A program made the translations under genes and the position numbers. Source: Psychrobacter nivimaris (lineage in GTDB: Bacteria > Pseudomonadota > Gammaproteobacteria > Pseudomonadales > Moraxellaceae). From it: 49,878 bases of DNA. Positions 8,418 through 17,292 of the stretch are shown piece after piece. Position 1 is the first letter of the stretch, and each line of letters opens with the position of its first letter. The stretch is from positions 1 through 49,878 of the forward strand of contig NZ_VZIZ01000008.1 of NCBI RefSeq assembly GCF_009812035.1. Reading direction: 5' to 3'. Under the pieces are notes generated by a model. The model made no database searches. It had not been told where the DNA came from and saw nothing but the letters and a program-made list of their open reading frames with translations.

Positions 8418-8433
8418 TGTTTCATGTGAAACG
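8418..8433. promoter_or_regulatory. parS-like site (one central mismatch) upstream of dnaJ
   Basis: TGTTTCATGTGAAACG keeps both parS half-sites (GTTTCA and TGAAAC) but has CATG in place of CACG at the centre. It lies in the 422-base gap between the DUF2939-like gene and dnaJ; nothing else in that gap is recognisable apart from the dnaJ ribosome-binding site. Confidence 0.5.
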
Positions 8434-8538
8434 TTATACGTATCCACTAGCTAAGAATCACGAATAAGATTAAGACAACTATCAATTGAGCTGATGATTT
8501 GACGAGCCGGTGTGGCTGTAAAGACGATAGGAGAGAGC

Positions 8539-9675
8539 ATGAGTAAGCGCGATTTTTATGAAATATTAGGTGTCAGTAAGACCGCTGACAGCAAAGAAAT
8601 TAAGCGAGCCTACCGTAAGCTTGCCATGAAATACCATCCAGATCGCAACTCTGATGATCCTGATTCGGAAGACAAATTCAAAGAAGCTTCAATGGCTTAT
8701 GAAGTATTGAGCGACGAAGAAAAACGTTCGGCCTACGACCGTATGGGCCATGCAGCCTTCGAAAACGGCATGGGCGGCGGCGGCTTCGGCGGCGCAGGTG
8801 GCGGTAACTTCCAAGATATCTTTGGCGATATCTTTGGTAACTTCGGTGATATCTTCGGTCAGCAGCGTGGCGGCGGTGGTGGGCGTTCGCGTCGCGGCTC
8901 TGACTTGCGTTATGTGATTGAGCTGACATTAGAAGAAGCCGTACGTGGCTGCAAAAAAGAAATCAGTTTCACGGCTCCTGCGCCTTGTGATACCTGTGAT
9001 GGTAAAGGGGCAAAAAATGCTTCTGATGTGGTTACCTGTCAGACTTGTCATGGTCAAGGTCAAGTACGTATGCAGCAAGGTTTCTTTGCGGTACAGCAAG
9101 CTTGTCCTCATTGCGGCGGTACTGGTAAACAGATCAAAAACCCTTGTTCAGACTGTCATGGTAACGGCGTAAAAGACAAATCACGCACCTTAGAAGTCTC
9201 TATCCCTTCAGGCGTCGATGATGGTGATCGCGTTCGTCTAGCAGGCGAAGGCGAAGCGGGTGGCGCTGGCGTACAAAACGGCGATCTGTATGTCGAAGTA
9301 CGTGTCAAACAGCACAATGTCTTTACCCGTCAAGGCGCTGATCTATATATGGATGTACCCGTAAGCATCACTGATGCAGCATTGGGTAAGGAAGTAGAAA
9401 TCCCAACCTTAGATGGCAAAGTAAAAATCAAAGTGGCAGAAGGTACGCAAAGCGGTAAGTTACTGCGTGTACGTGGCAAAGGTGTAACGCCAGTCCGTAC
9501 TACCATGAAAGGTGACTTGATTTGCCGTGTGGTTATCGAAACGCCAGTGAATCTGACTCGTGAGCAAAAAGACTTGCTACGCCAATTCCAAGATACTTTG
9601 GATGATGACAGCAAGCATCAACAGTCGCCACATAAGAAGTCATTCTTCAAAAAAATCGGTGATTTGTTCGATTAA
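8539..9675 (+). CDS. dnaJ: Chaperone protein DnaJ
   Basis: DnaJ delivers unfolded clients to DnaK and stimulates its ATPase. The 378-residue product (E. coli DnaJ 376) has all canonical parts: a J domain with HPD at residues 33-35, a Gly/Phe-rich linker (about 76-118), four zinc-binding CxxCxGxG repeats starting at cysteines 150, 167, 189 and 203, and two C-terminal substrate-binding barrels. The ATG at 8539 follows AGGAGAGAG, an excellent ribosome-binding site; the frame is open nine codons further up, but [12 protein letters not shown] is the family start. dnaK and grpE are not adjacent. The terminator and dapB follow. The gene is flanked on each side by a parS-like palindrome. Confidence 0.98.
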   Translation: MSKRDFYEILGVSKTADSKEIKRAYRKLAMKYHPDRNSDDPDSEDKFKEASMAYEVLSDEEKRSAYDRMGHAAFENGMGGGGFGGAGGGNFQDIFGDIFGNFGDIFGQQRGGGGGRSRRGSDLRYVIELTLEEAVRGCKKEISFTAPAPCDTCDGKGAKNASDVVTCQTCHGQGQVRMQQGFFAVQQACPHCGGTGKQIKNPCSDCHGNGVKDKSRTLEVSIPSGVDDGDRVRLAGEGEAGGAGVQNGDLYVEVRVKQHNVFTRQGADLYMDVPVSITDAALGKEVEIPTLDGKVKIKVAEGTQSGKLLRVRGKGVTPVRTTMKGDLICRVVIETPVNLTREQKDLLRQFQDTLDDDSKHQQSPHKKSFFKKIGDLFD

Positions 9676-9710
9676 GAAATAGTTTAACTTAGTAGCTAGT
9701 ATTAAACTAA

Positions 9711-9747
9711 GCCCAAAGGTTTCACATGAAACCTTTGGGCTTTTTAT
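9711..9747 (+). terminator. dnaJ terminator with parS-like core
   Basis: GCCCAAAGGTTTCA pairs with TGAAACCTTTGGGC, followed by TTTTT. The centre, GGTTTCACATGAAACC (9718-9733), is the same GTTTCATGTGAAAC sequence as at 8418 read on the other strand, a parS-type palindrome with one central mismatch. Confidence 0.85.
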
Positions 9748-9847
9748 TGATGGTATAAAAAGCCATTCATGTGATGATATTTGCTAAACTTACGATAAAT
9801 ATGGTCAAAAATAATTTCACCAAATATAAAACATCTAAGGTAAAAAC

Positions 9848-10678
9848 ATGAGCGAACAAGTAAATAATAAATCTATCAACGTTGGGGTAATCGGTGCAGG
9901 CGGCCGTATGGGTCGTATGCTTATTGAGGCAGTACAGAACAATCCACAAACTGCATTAAAAGCAGCGATTGAGCGTCAAGGCTCTAGCCTAGTTGGTGCT
10001 GATGCCGGCGAAGTTGCTGCTATCGGTCATTTAAATGTACAAATTGTTGATGACTTAGTCGCTGTGATTAATGATATCGATGTACTGATTGATTTTAGCT
10101 TGCCTGACGCCACTGAAAAGAATATGCAAGTTTGTGCTGAGCATAATGTTGCTATGGTCATCGGGACGACAGGGTTCAATGAGCAGCAAGAACAAGTACT
10201 GGCAAAAGCAAGTGAGAAAATCACTATCGTATATGCGGGTAACTATTCGACAGGCGTTAACTTATCATTGAAGCTACTTGGGATGGCTGCCAAAGCGTTT
10301 GGTAATGATGCTGATGTAGAAATCATCGAAGCCCATCATAAGCACAAAATCGATGCGCCTTCTGGTACCGCATATATGATGGCTGAAGCCGTCGCAGAAG
10401 CGCGCGGACAAAACCTAAAAGACGTCGCTATCTATGGCCGCGAAGGACAAACTGGCGAGCGCGAATCTGGCACAATCGGCATTCACGCAGTACGTGGTGG
10501 CGAAATCGTAGGCGACCATACTGTGATGTTTATCGCAGATGGCGAAGTGGTCGAGATTACCCATCGTGCACGCGCGCGCATGACATTTGCCGCTGGTGCA
10601 GTACGTGCCGCAACTTGGGTCGTTGAGCAAGAAGTAGGTCAGTACAATATGCAAGACGTGCTTGGATTAAGTGACTAA
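9848..10678 (+). CDS. dapB: 4-hydroxy-tetrahydrodipicolinate reductase
   Basis: DapB reduces hydroxy-tetrahydrodipicolinate to tetrahydrodipicolinate with NAD(P)H in the lysine/diaminopimelate pathway. The 276-residue product (E. coli 273) carries the N-terminal nucleotide-binding loop [11 protein letters not shown] (residues 14-24), GTTGF (about 106-110), and the catalytic/substrate motif [15 protein letters not shown] (161-175) with the histidine pair and Lys167 expected to act on the substrate. AAGGTAAAAAC precedes the ATG. Product DAP feeds the peptidoglycan recycled by Mpl, encoded elsewhere in the window. The dnaJ-dapB order with an intervening terminator suggests separate transcription. 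Confidence 0.97.
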   Translation: MSEQVNNKSINVGVIGAGGRMGRMLIEAVQNNPQTALKAAIERQGSSLVGADAGEVAAIGHLNVQIVDDLVAVINDIDVLIDFSLPDATEKNMQVCAEHNVAMVIGTTGFNEQQEQVLAKASEKITIVYAGNYSTGVNLSLKLLGMAAKAFGNDADVEIIEAHHKHKIDAPSGTAYMMAEAVAEARGQNLKDVAIYGREGQTGERESGTIGIHAVRGGEIVGDHTVMFIADGEVVEITHRARARMTFAAGAVRAATWVVEQEVGQYNMQDVLGLSD

Positions 10679-10747
10679 CGACTATTTATAGTTGACGGTC
10701 AAGTTTAACGTGATAACTGATGACTTAATAGTAATAAGGGAGCAGGT

Positions 10748-11668
10748 ATGAATAGTATCAAACGTTATATTAGTCATAGACTGATTGGTGCTGTTTATGC
10801 CATCAACCTTGCAAGTCTATCAGCTTTTGCACTGAGTCTAGCGGTTCTACCAATTACCGTACAAGCCAGTACTTCTCAAACCTATGTTATCCATACTTAT
10901 GGTGGGGCTAGTCTGTTACCTGCAGTAAGGCAGCAATTAAATAGTAGCGCAGACGGTGGTACGGTGACTACGTATCAAGATAAATTGGTACTGCGGACGA
11001 CGGCACGCAATTATGAGGCGGTACAGCAGTTGTTGTCTCAAATTGACCGTCAGCCACAGGCATTGACGGTCGCTGTACGTGTTGGCAATAGTAGTAGCAG
11101 GCAAGGTAGTATTCAGCAGGGTCAGGTTATTATTACCAATCGCGGTATCCAAGGTGCAGGGGTTATTAGTCAGCGTAGCAGCCAGCAGCAGGATAGTAAT
11201 CTATATCAAGTACAAACACTATCTGGCAGTGCGGCGAGTATCAGCACAGGTACGCTCTACTCACTGACTCAAACCTATAATACTAATAATCATTCAACTT
11301 ATCATCGTTCAGCTAGTCACGACTTCAAACCACAGATCGTGATTCAGCAGCAAATACTACTGCCAACGACACAAGGGATTGCCGTCACACCAAGACTGCT
11401 GCCTAATGGACAGGTGGAAGTACAACTATCCCAAGTAGAAGAAAGCTTAGTGCAGCCGAATTCACCTTATAATCAAATGAGTTCTACTGACAACTCTACT
11501 GGCAGTGCTAGCAATGCTATTCGAGGTCAAAGATTGAACAGTACGATTATCGTGCCGCGTGGACAGTGGGTGACAATTGGACAGATTTCACAAAACTCAA
11601 CCAATAGCACTAGTAACAGTAGCCGTAATACCAATAATAGCGTGCCTATTTCTTTAAGGGTTGAATAG
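10748..11668 (+). CDS. Exported secretin/NolW-like protein, function unknown
   Basis: A 306-residue exported protein with a signal sequence (hydrophobic to about residue 38, cleavage near VQAS-TS). Residues about 44-100 resemble a secretin N1/NolW fold: strand, helix LLPAVRQQL, strands GTVTTYQDKLVLRTTARNYEAVQQLLSQIDRQPQALTVAVRV. Residues about 190-300 recall the small beta domain of secretins (IVIQQQILLPTTQGIAVTPRLLPNGQVEVQLSQVEESL ... STIIVPRGQWVTIGQI). It lacks the long membrane barrel of PilQ/GspD and most of the gate region. The C-terminus is Asn/Ser-rich. AAGGGAGCAGGT before the ATG is a good ribosome-binding site. No secretion genes adjoin it; the pilus genes lie 35 kb away. Function is not known. 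Confidence 0.7.
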   Translation: MNSIKRYISHRLIGAVYAINLASLSAFALSLAVLPITVQASTSQTYVIHTYGGASLLPAVRQQLNSSADGGTVTTYQDKLVLRTTARNYEAVQQLLSQIDRQPQALTVAVRVGNSSSRQGSIQQGQVIITNRGIQGAGVISQRSSQQQDSNLYQVQTLSGSAASISTGTLYSLTQTYNTNNHSTYHRSASHDFKPQIVIQQQILLPTTQGIAVTPRLLPNGQVEVQLSQVEESLVQPNSPYNQMSSTDNSTGSASNAIRGQRLNSTIIVPRGQWVTIGQISQNSTNSTSNSSRNTNNSVPISLRVE

Positions 11669-11687
11669 TCATTAAATTGTCAAGCAC

Positions 11688-11728
11688 AAAAAAGCGCGAT
11701 ACGGGTATTAACCGTGCCGCGCTTTTTT
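11688..11728. terminator. Bidirectional terminator
   Basis: AAAAAAGCGCG ... CGCGCTTTTTT with an imperfect inner stem (ACGG/CCGT). It lies between the convergent secretin-like gene and the decarboxylase gene, with T-runs on both strands. Confidence 0.85.
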
Positions 11729-11746
11729 GTGGAATAGTATTAAGTA

Positions 11747-12928
11747 CTAGTCAATATAAACCACTTCGAGCGGTGGGAAACCATTGAACTCTACCGATGA
11801 GTAAGAGTTGGTATAAGCACCAGTGGTCAGCCAGTAGATTTTATCACCAATCTCAAGCTCTTCTGGTAGCTGATAACCCGCTTCTTCATACATGATATCG
11901 GTTGAATCACAGGTTGGGCCTGCCAATACCACAGTACCCTCGCTGGTAGACGTTTCCATCTTAGGCGTATAGACAGGGTACTTGATAGCTTCGCCTAGCG
12001 TTTCGATTAAGCCTTGGAATAGACCAACGTCGGTATATACCCAACGAGTCAAATCGGTATCTGACTTACGAGAGATCAGTACCACATCACTAACCAAGAC
12101 ACCTGAACCACCAACGAGTGAACGGCCTGGTTCTAAAATAATCTCAGGCATCTCATCATCATTATAATCATCAGTCAAATAGCTGGTAATCTCTTCTGCA
12201 TAGACCTTAATAGGATTGACTTCGCTGATGTAGTTGGTTGGGAAGCCGCCACCTAGATTGATCATTTGTAGCTTGATGCCTTCTTCGTTCTTCATCCAGT
12301 CAAACATATATTTAACTTTGGCTAATGCATCATCCCATGCAGCGACGTCTTTTTGCTGGCTACCAACGTGGAACGATATACCATAAGGCACCAAGCCCAA
12401 CTCACGTGCTTGAACCAGTAGGTCGATTGCCATATTAGGATGGCAACCAAACTTACGTGACAATGGCCATTCTGCTGTCTCTGAGCCTTGCACCAAGATA
12501 CGAACAAATATTTTAGAGCCTGGAGCGTGTTTGGCAATGTTTTTTAGATCTGCTTCTGAGTCAGTCGCATATAGATCGATGCCCTTCTCAAAAGCATATT
12601 TAACATGCTCAGCTTTTTTGATGGTGTTGCCATACGAGATACGAGATGGATCAACGCCGCAACCAAGCACGCGATCAAGCTCATAAATAGAGGCACAGTC
12701 AAAGTTAGAACCAAGGTTTGCTAGTAAATTGATTACTTCCACCGCCGGGCTAGCTTTCATTGCATAATGCAGTTTTGCATTAGGAAACAGACTTACCATT
12801 TCATGGTATTTGGTTTCAATACGACTAAGGTCAACTACTAAAAAAGGCGTCTCGCGACCTTCAGCAGCCTTGGTAAATTTCTGCCAGCTGGCAGGGTCAA
12901 AATATTGGTCAATTTTGATCATTGTCAT
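11747..12928 (-). CDS. Ornithine/lysine decarboxylase, PLP fold type III
   Basis: The product (393 residues) belongs to the alanine-racemase-fold decarboxylases that make putrescine or cadaverine. Lys58 in LHYAMKASPA is the expected PLP Schiff-base lysine. FHVGSQ, NLGGGFP and EPGRSLVG are the cofactor-phosphate motifs, and GPTCDSTD carries the catalytic cysteine-aspartate pair contributed across the dimer. Its length matches the short ODC/LDC form (about 385-400), shorter than biosynthetic arginine decarboxylase. Whether ornithine or lysine is preferred cannot be decided by eye; the gene is not beside other polyamine genes. ATGs at 12928 and 12922 are both possible starts (TTTACTACT upstream, no strong ribosome-binding site). 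Confidence 0.85.
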   Translation of the reverse strand: MTMIKIDQYFDPASWQKFTKAAEGRETPFLVVDLSRIETKYHEMVSLFPNAKLHYAMKASPAVEVINLLANLGSNFDCASIYELDRVLGCGVDPSRISYGNTIKKAEHVKYAFEKGIDLYATDSEADLKNIAKHAPGSKIFVRILVQGSETAEWPLSRKFGCHPNMAIDLLVQARELGLVPYGISFHVGSQQKDVAAWDDALAKVKYMFDWMKNEEGIKLQMINLGGGFPTNYISEVNPIKVYAEEITSYLTDDYNDDEMPEIILEPGRSLVGGSGVLVSDVVLISRKSDTDLTRWVYTDVGLFQGLIETLGEAIKYPVYTPKMETSTSEGTVVLAGPTCDSTDIMYEEAGYQLPEELEIGDKIYWLTTGAYTNSYSSVEFNGFPPLEVVYID

Positions 12929-13069
12929 AGTAGTAAACCTTTTGTGGAAACTGTATCGGTTAGAAAAATTATCGCCAAACAGTGAATGCTAAATATTAAC
13001 ACCCACTGTAGACGTAACTATGTGAAGGATAAAGACGAAATAAAAAAGATAAGAATAAAGAGTAGCGCT

Positions 13070-13624
13070 TTAAGAATTGACGGCTTGTGTCTGTTTTTCT
13101 GCTGATTGAGCTTCTTGCTTTTCGCGTATTTTAAGAACTTTACGGACTTTATCACGAGCACGAGTCTGTTTAAGACGAGACAAGTAGTCAACGAAGATTA
13201 CGCCATTTAGATGATCCATCTCATGCTGAATACAAACAGCAAGCAGTCCTTCGACTACTTCGTCAATGACCTCACCGTTACCGTCTAACGCTTCGATACG
13301 GACCTTATTAGGACGTTCGACTTTGTCATAGACATCAGGTACAGATAAGCAGCCTTCTTCATACGGTTGCTTTTCTTCTACCAGTGGCGTGACTTTTGGA
13401 TTGATAAAAACTCTAGGAGAGCTTTTGTCTTCAGACAAATCCATAACGATAAGCTGAATATGATGATCCACTTGACTGGCTGCAAGCCCAATGCCTTGAG
13501 CATCATACATCGTCTCGATCATGTCTGCGATTAAGGTTTTGATTTCAGCAGTCACTTCCTTGACAGGCTTGGCGATAGTACGCAAGCGAGGATCTGGGTA
13601 ACTTAAGATAGGGAGTAGTGCCAT
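13070..13624 (-). CDS. def: Peptide deformylase
   Basis: Def removes the N-formyl group from nascent peptides. The 184-residue product has the three deformylase motifs: GIGLAASQ (44-51), EGCLS (90-94, metal ligand Cys92) and HEMDH (134-138, two metal-ligand histidines and the catalytic Glu), giving a complete Fe/Zn site. The frame is open three codons upstream to a GTG at 13633, but that codon lies within the ribosome-binding site GAGGTG, so ATG 13624 is preferred. The C-terminus is longer and more charged than in E. coli Def (169 residues). fmt, its usual neighbour, is not here. Confidence 0.97.
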   Translation of the reverse strand: MALLPILSYPDPRLRTIAKPVKEVTAEIKTLIADMIETMYDAQGIGLAASQVDHHIQLIVMDLSEDKSSPRVFINPKVTPLVEEKQPYEEGCLSVPDVYDKVERPNKVRIEALDGNGEVIDEVVEGLLAVCIQHEMDHLNGVIFVDYLSRLKQTRARDKVRKVLKIREKQEAQSAEKQTQAVNS

Positions 13625-13763
13625 AACGCTCACCTCAATGATAAGGACAAAATAGGGTTGATATTATAAGATAAATGGGGACAAAAGTAATGCTTATCAA
13701 TACTTTCGCAGTCATATGATGCTATATGCAGATAGAAAGACTGGATTTCGATGATAAATGGCA

Positions 13764-13795
13764 TAAAAAAGCCCTGCTTAATGCAAGGCTTTGTT
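13764..13795 (-). terminator. Probable terminator after glsB/yeaQ-like gene
   Basis: On the minus strand, AAAGCCTTGCATTAAGCAGGGCTTTTTT forms a stem with one mismatch followed by T residues, 60 bases beyond the stop at 13858. Confidence 0.6.
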
Positions 13796-13857
13796 TATAT
13801 AGTATTTTAATTAGCTAGTAATCATTTATGACTAAACTATACATGGCTTATGACCAA

Positions 13858-14112
13858 TTAGGCACGGCGTTTGCTTACAATCATTTCATACAAGAACAGT
13901 AAAATAATGGCACCGATTACTGAGAAGATAAGACTCATAAAAGTGCCTGCATCGTCTATACCAACTATATTAGCTAATACTCTACCTACTATTGCACCGA
14001 GAATACCTAATATAATGGTCATGATCCAACCCATAGCATCGTTGCCCGGCTTAATTGCACGTGCTAATAAACCTGCAACTAAACCTGCGATAATTGCTCC
14101 AATCCATCCCAT
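13858..14112 (-). CDS. GlsB/YeaQ/YmgE family membrane protein
   Basis: An 84-residue integral membrane protein with three predicted helices and the glycine-rich family pattern: GWIGAIIAGLVAGLLARAIKPG, GWIMTIILGILGAIVGRVLANIVGI, and SLIFSVIGAIILLFLYEMIV. Members are widespread (transglycosylase-associated protein annotation) and often respond to stress, but no activity is established. The frame on the other strand at the same place is a shadow: this one has AGGAGAAAAAAATG and a biased hydrophobic composition. It stands alone between def and mpl. Confidence 0.9.
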   Translation of the reverse strand: MGWIGAIIAGLVAGLLARAIKPGNDAMGWIMTIILGILGAIVGRVLANIVGIDDAGTFMSLIFSVIGAIILLFLYEMIVSKRRA

Positions 14113-14468
14113 TTTTTTCTCCTAAATTTTTAATATTTATAATGTGTTACAAGTTTTGATAAATCTATTGTAAACACTCCTCGGACGCAAAAGTAAGCAT
14201 AAAATGTTACTACTGTAGGGGCTATGTGAGGAAAAAGTCCGATTTGCTATTGAGTAAGAGCAATAAGTAAACGAAAGGTTACAAAGGTAGCAGTGGTGCT
14301 AACAGCGTTTATCAACGTGGTACCTGTAGTGCCGAATTCATATAATGAAGACATATAAATATTAGAAATGAAAAACGCAGCCATCTATTAGATGACTGCG
14401 TTTATATGTAAGAGAATAAGAAGAGCTATTTCTTTATAAGAGCTGCTTCATTATCTTAGCTAGAAGCA
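14113..14468. other. Gap between glsB/yeaQ-like and mpl genes
   Basis: No open reading frame of note is visible in these 356 bases. The only firm element is the mpl terminator at 14371-14404. GAGGAAAAAGTCCG at 14228 faintly recalls an RNase P RNA motif, but no other part of that RNA is present. Confidence 0.5.
14371..14404. terminator. mpl terminator
   Basis: AAACGCAGTCATC ... and its partner GATGGCTGCGTTTTT read on the minus strand, 65 bases after the mpl stop. One central mismatch. Confidence 0.75.
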
Positions 14469-15950
14469 TTAGCCGTTATGCAATGCGGTTAATAGACGCT
14501 GATGAATCCCTTCAAAACCGCCATTTGACATAACCACAATCGCATCACCTGCTTTTGCATGACCGCTGATATGCTCGATAATAGCATCAATGCTTGATAG
14601 CACTTGTTGGTTGCCGATAGAGTCGCTAGTAGACTTAGCTTGTTCGATGACCTCTTTTAAGCCCCATTCCAAACCGGTAGGCTCGTACCATAATGTGTAG
14701 TCAGCAAGTGCCGCTGATTGAGCCAAGCTGTCTTGATGAATACCCATTTTCATAGTGTTGCTACGCGGCTCAATGATAGCCCAAATGCGTCTATCAGACA
14801 GCTTCTTTTTGGCACCATCTAATGTGGTCGTAATAGCCGTTGGATGATGGGCAAAATCATCAAAGACTAAGATATCATTGACGTCGCCGATCAGCTCCAT
14901 CCGACGCTTGATACCAGCGAAATCTGATAAAGCAGCACAAGCAGTCTCAACACTGACGCCAACATCATAGGCCGCAGCCACAGCAACTAATGCATTATTG
15001 ACGTTATGGATGCCGCTCATTGACCAGTTTACGATAGCAGAGACATCTCCATTAGCAGCAAAACTGACTTTGAACTTACTACCGTCTTCTTGAATCAGCT
15101 CAGCCTGCCAATCGCTACTATCTTTCAGAGCACGCGCATTTTCGCTAATATCAGCTAAAGTAGAGTCGATGACGGCAGTACGCCAGATAGGTGTCCAAGC
15201 CCCTTTCGCTAGCGTGTCTTCTAAACTGATGGTCGCGGCTGGCATGATAATTTTGCCAGTGCTTGGAATCATACGCACCATATGGTGGAACTGAGTTTGT
15301 ATCGCATTGAGATCTGCAAAGATATCTGCATGATCAAACTCAAGGTTATTCAAAATAGCAGTACGCGGACGATAGTGAACGAACTTTGAGCGCTTATCAA
15401 AGAAGGCAGAATCGTACTCATCTGCTTCAATTACAAAGTAGCCAGATTTATCATTATCGCTTTTATCAGCACCCAAATAGCTGCTGTGCGCAAACACTTG
15501 CTGTAAGTGCTCGTCAGTTGTATCAACCAATGGCACACCGCCAATCAAAAACCCTGCATCGATACCAGCATAATGTAATATCCACGCAAGCATAGTCGTG
15601 GTTGTGGTCTTACCATGCGTCCCTGCAACAGCGATTACGTGGCGTGACTGCAATACTTGCTCAGATAAAAACTGCGGACCTGAGGTATAGCGCAAGCCAT
15701 TATCTAGCATATACTCAATCACATCCATGCCGCGCTTCATCGCGTTCCCAACGACGACTAAGTCTGGCGTTGGTTGCAAGTGCTCTACTAGGTAGCCCTC
15801 TTCGATAGTCACGCCAGCATTTTCGAGCTGAGTGGACATAGGAGGATAGACATTGGCATCTGAACCCGTGACCGTATGTCCAAGCGCACGTGCTAGCAAT
15901 GCCAGTGAGCCCATAAAAGTACCACAAATACCAAGGATATGAATATGCAT
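14469..15950 (-). CDS. mpl: UDP-MurNAc:L-Ala-gamma-D-Glu-meso-DAP ligase Mpl
   Basis: Mpl joins recycled murein tripeptide to UDP-MurNAc, reinserting it into peptidoglycan synthesis. The 493-residue product (E. coli 457) has the Mur-ligase layout: the N-terminal UDP-binding segment MHIHILGICGTFMGSLALLAR with ALGHTVTGSD, the ATP loop AGTHGKTTTTTMLAW (about 112-126), the central FVIEADEYDSAFFDKRSKF and NNLEFDHADIF signatures that separate Mpl from MurC, and the C-terminal FDDFAHHPTAI. About 15-20 extra residues (SSYLGADKSDNDKSG) sit before the EADEYD motif. It lies alone; a terminator follows at 14371 and the NlpE-like gene with its own terminator precedes it. Confidence 0.95.
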   Translation of the reverse strand: MHIHILGICGTFMGSLALLARALGHTVTGSDANVYPPMSTQLENAGVTIEEGYLVEHLQPTPDLVVVGNAMKRGMDVIEYMLDNGLRYTSGPQFLSEQVLQSRHVIAVAGTHGKTTTTTMLAWILHYAGIDAGFLIGGVPLVDTTDEHLQQVFAHSSYLGADKSDNDKSGYFVIEADEYDSAFFDKRSKFVHYRPRTAILNNLEFDHADIFADLNAIQTQFHHMVRMIPSTGKIIMPAATISLEDTLAKGAWTPIWRTAVIDSTLADISENARALKDSSDWQAELIQEDGSKFKVSFAANGDVSAIVNWSMSGIHNVNNALVAVAAAYDVGVSVETACAALSDFAGIKRRMELIGDVNDILVFDDFAHHPTAITTTLDGAKKKLSDRRIWAIIEPRSNTMKMGIHQDSLAQSAALADYTLWYEPTGLEWGLKEVIEQAKSTSDSIGNQQVLSSIDAIIEHISGHAKAGDAIVVMSNGGFEGIHQRLLTALHNG

Positions 15951-16112
15951 AGACGTTCCGTACGCGCTTGAATGAAAAGAATAGAAAGCGGATAAAATAA
16001 AGTATGAGGTGCCTAGCTGTCATCAGTAAAAATAAACGCTTTGATAAACAATGACCAATACATCAGCTGGGCAAACAAGCAATCATTGTAAAGTAAACCC
16101 TGTTCGATGACC

Positions 16113-16140
16113 AATAAAAAACGCCTAACAAGTAGGCGCT
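16113..16140 (-). terminator. Terminator of the NlpE-like gene
   Basis: On the minus strand AGCGCCTACTTGTTAGGCG followed by TTTTTT forms a short GC-rich hairpin with a T-tract, 70 bases beyond the NlpE-like stop and upstream of mpl. Confidence 0.7.
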
Positions 16141-16211
16141 ATGTAGCTAATGTAATTTGGCTGTTTTAGTATGTAGAGATACGCCAGCTAACAGTCAGCA
16201 TGAGGACGCTT

Positions 16212-16856
16212 TTATTTTCGTGATAACGTATAGTCATCCTCTAAATTATCGTGTTCATCGATCCGTATCAAATGATTGTCTTGGATGTGGTAGGTCTCGA
16301 TATTTTTCCCTTCATAGACAATGGTGATTTTATCATTGTCTTGTCGGTAGATACCCGATTCGAGTAGGGGTGTTTTTGGTTTTTCAGGATTATGATAATA
16401 ACTTGTTTTTAGTACGGAACCATCAGCGAATAAGTTCAATGTGACATCGATACTGTCGCAATCTGTACAAGAGACCATGCCGCCATAATCGCCCATCAAT
16501 GTTGCTTGCAGCATACTGCTTTTCGCTTCTGATCGCTCCATAGAGCTGTCTGCATAGGTATCTTTATTTGACTGAGCAGCAGCAATTAATGATTGCCCTT
16601 CCACCATTTCGCCTGTTTCATCATCATTCGCTAGCTCAGCATTTCTAGCATTGTCATCTTGCAATGATTGTGAAGCCTCTTGCGATTCAGAACCAGTCGA
16701 CGCGAACGTCGATACCATGTCTTTATCGGTATTGGACGAGGCACTATCACAGCCTACGAGTAGCACGCATAGTGATGCTACAAGTAACGAAGGACGCCAC
16801 CGTTTTACGATAGCAAGCGTGGTAGAGCGAACGGGAGCAAAATATATCATGGTCAT
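16212..16856 (-). CDS. NlpE-like (copper resistance) lipoprotein
   Basis: A 214-residue lipoprotein: a basic start (KRWRP), a hydrophobic run and the lipobox LLVGC. A low-complexity Ser/Asp/Glu linker spans about residues 40-100. The NlpE N-terminal-type domain follows: GDYGGMVSCTDCDSIDVTLNLFADGSVLKTSYYHN, where the CxxC is the family hallmark, and then SGIYRQDNDKITIVYEGKNIETYHIQDNHLIRID. In E. coli NlpE senses lipoprotein trafficking and surface contact and turns on the Cpx response; only the N-terminal domain is present here, as in many Moraxellaceae proteins. A TTG at 16877 is in frame; ATG 16856 or 16850 is likelier. The role is by family only. Confidence 0.75.
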   Translation of the reverse strand: MTMIYFAPVRSTTLAIVKRWRPSLLVASLCVLLVGCDSASSNTDKDMVSTFASTGSESQEASQSLQDDNARNAELANDDETGEMVEGQSLIAAAQSNKDTYADSSMERSEAKSSMLQATLMGDYGGMVSCTDCDSIDVTLNLFADGSVLKTSYYHNPEKPKTPLLESGIYRQDNDKITIVYEGKNIETYHIQDNHLIRIDEHDNLEDDYTLSRK

Positions 16857-17202
16857 ACCAAAAACAGTTTTTAACAAGTATTTTTCAAGCTCATCTATAC
16901 TATCGACAACGTAAAGCCATTGTCAAAGATAAGGATAATAAGGCATGGGCGCGTAGTAATAATATAAATTAAGAACTTGACAGCATTATCTTATATTCAA
17001 AATACAGATAGCTTATGAGTAGAAAGCGACAAATATCTAATGCTTATCCGTTTATAAGGTAAGCTGACTAAAGATATCAAAGGCTTGAAAATATCTCTGT
17101 GGGCTTTTTGTTGTTGGCCTTATATCTAAAAGGCATAAGTCGACATTAGCGATACCTGTTGGTAACGCTAATATGGGTTGTAAGGGCGGGTTAATAGTAG
17201 AC
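16857..17202. other. Gap between NlpE-like gene and dsbB terminator
   Basis: I see no coding sequence or clear RNA here. It must hold the NlpE-like gene's promoter, but no convincing -35/-10 pair was found by eye. Confidence 0.4.
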
Positions 17203-17244
17203 AAAAAAACAGACATCGTATCGAAGATAGCAATGTCTGTTTTA
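17203..17244 (-). terminator. dsbB terminator
   Basis: AACAGACAT (17208-17217 region) and ATGTCTGTT (17233-17241 region) form a stem with a long loop; TTTTTTTGT follows on the minus strand. It lies 50 bases after the dsbB stop. Confidence 0.7.
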
Positions 17245-17292
17245 AAAGCAGAACTAGGAAAGAAACCTAACGTCTTATTGAGTCATAAGATA

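Noticed and set aside
8512..8538. Upstream in-frame extension of dnaJ
   Set aside because: The extension covers the ribosome-binding site AGGAGAGAG, and [12 protein letters not shown] is the family N-terminus.
13871..14125. 84-residue plus-strand frame opposite the glsB/yeaQ-like gene
   Set aside because: It is an antisense shadow; the minus-strand frame has the family motifs and a ribosome-binding site.
14228..14241. GAGGAAAAAGTCCG, similar to the GAGGAAAGTCCG motif of RNase P RNA
   Set aside because: Extra A residues are present, and the partner motifs and the 350-base length of rnpB are missing between the neighbouring genes.
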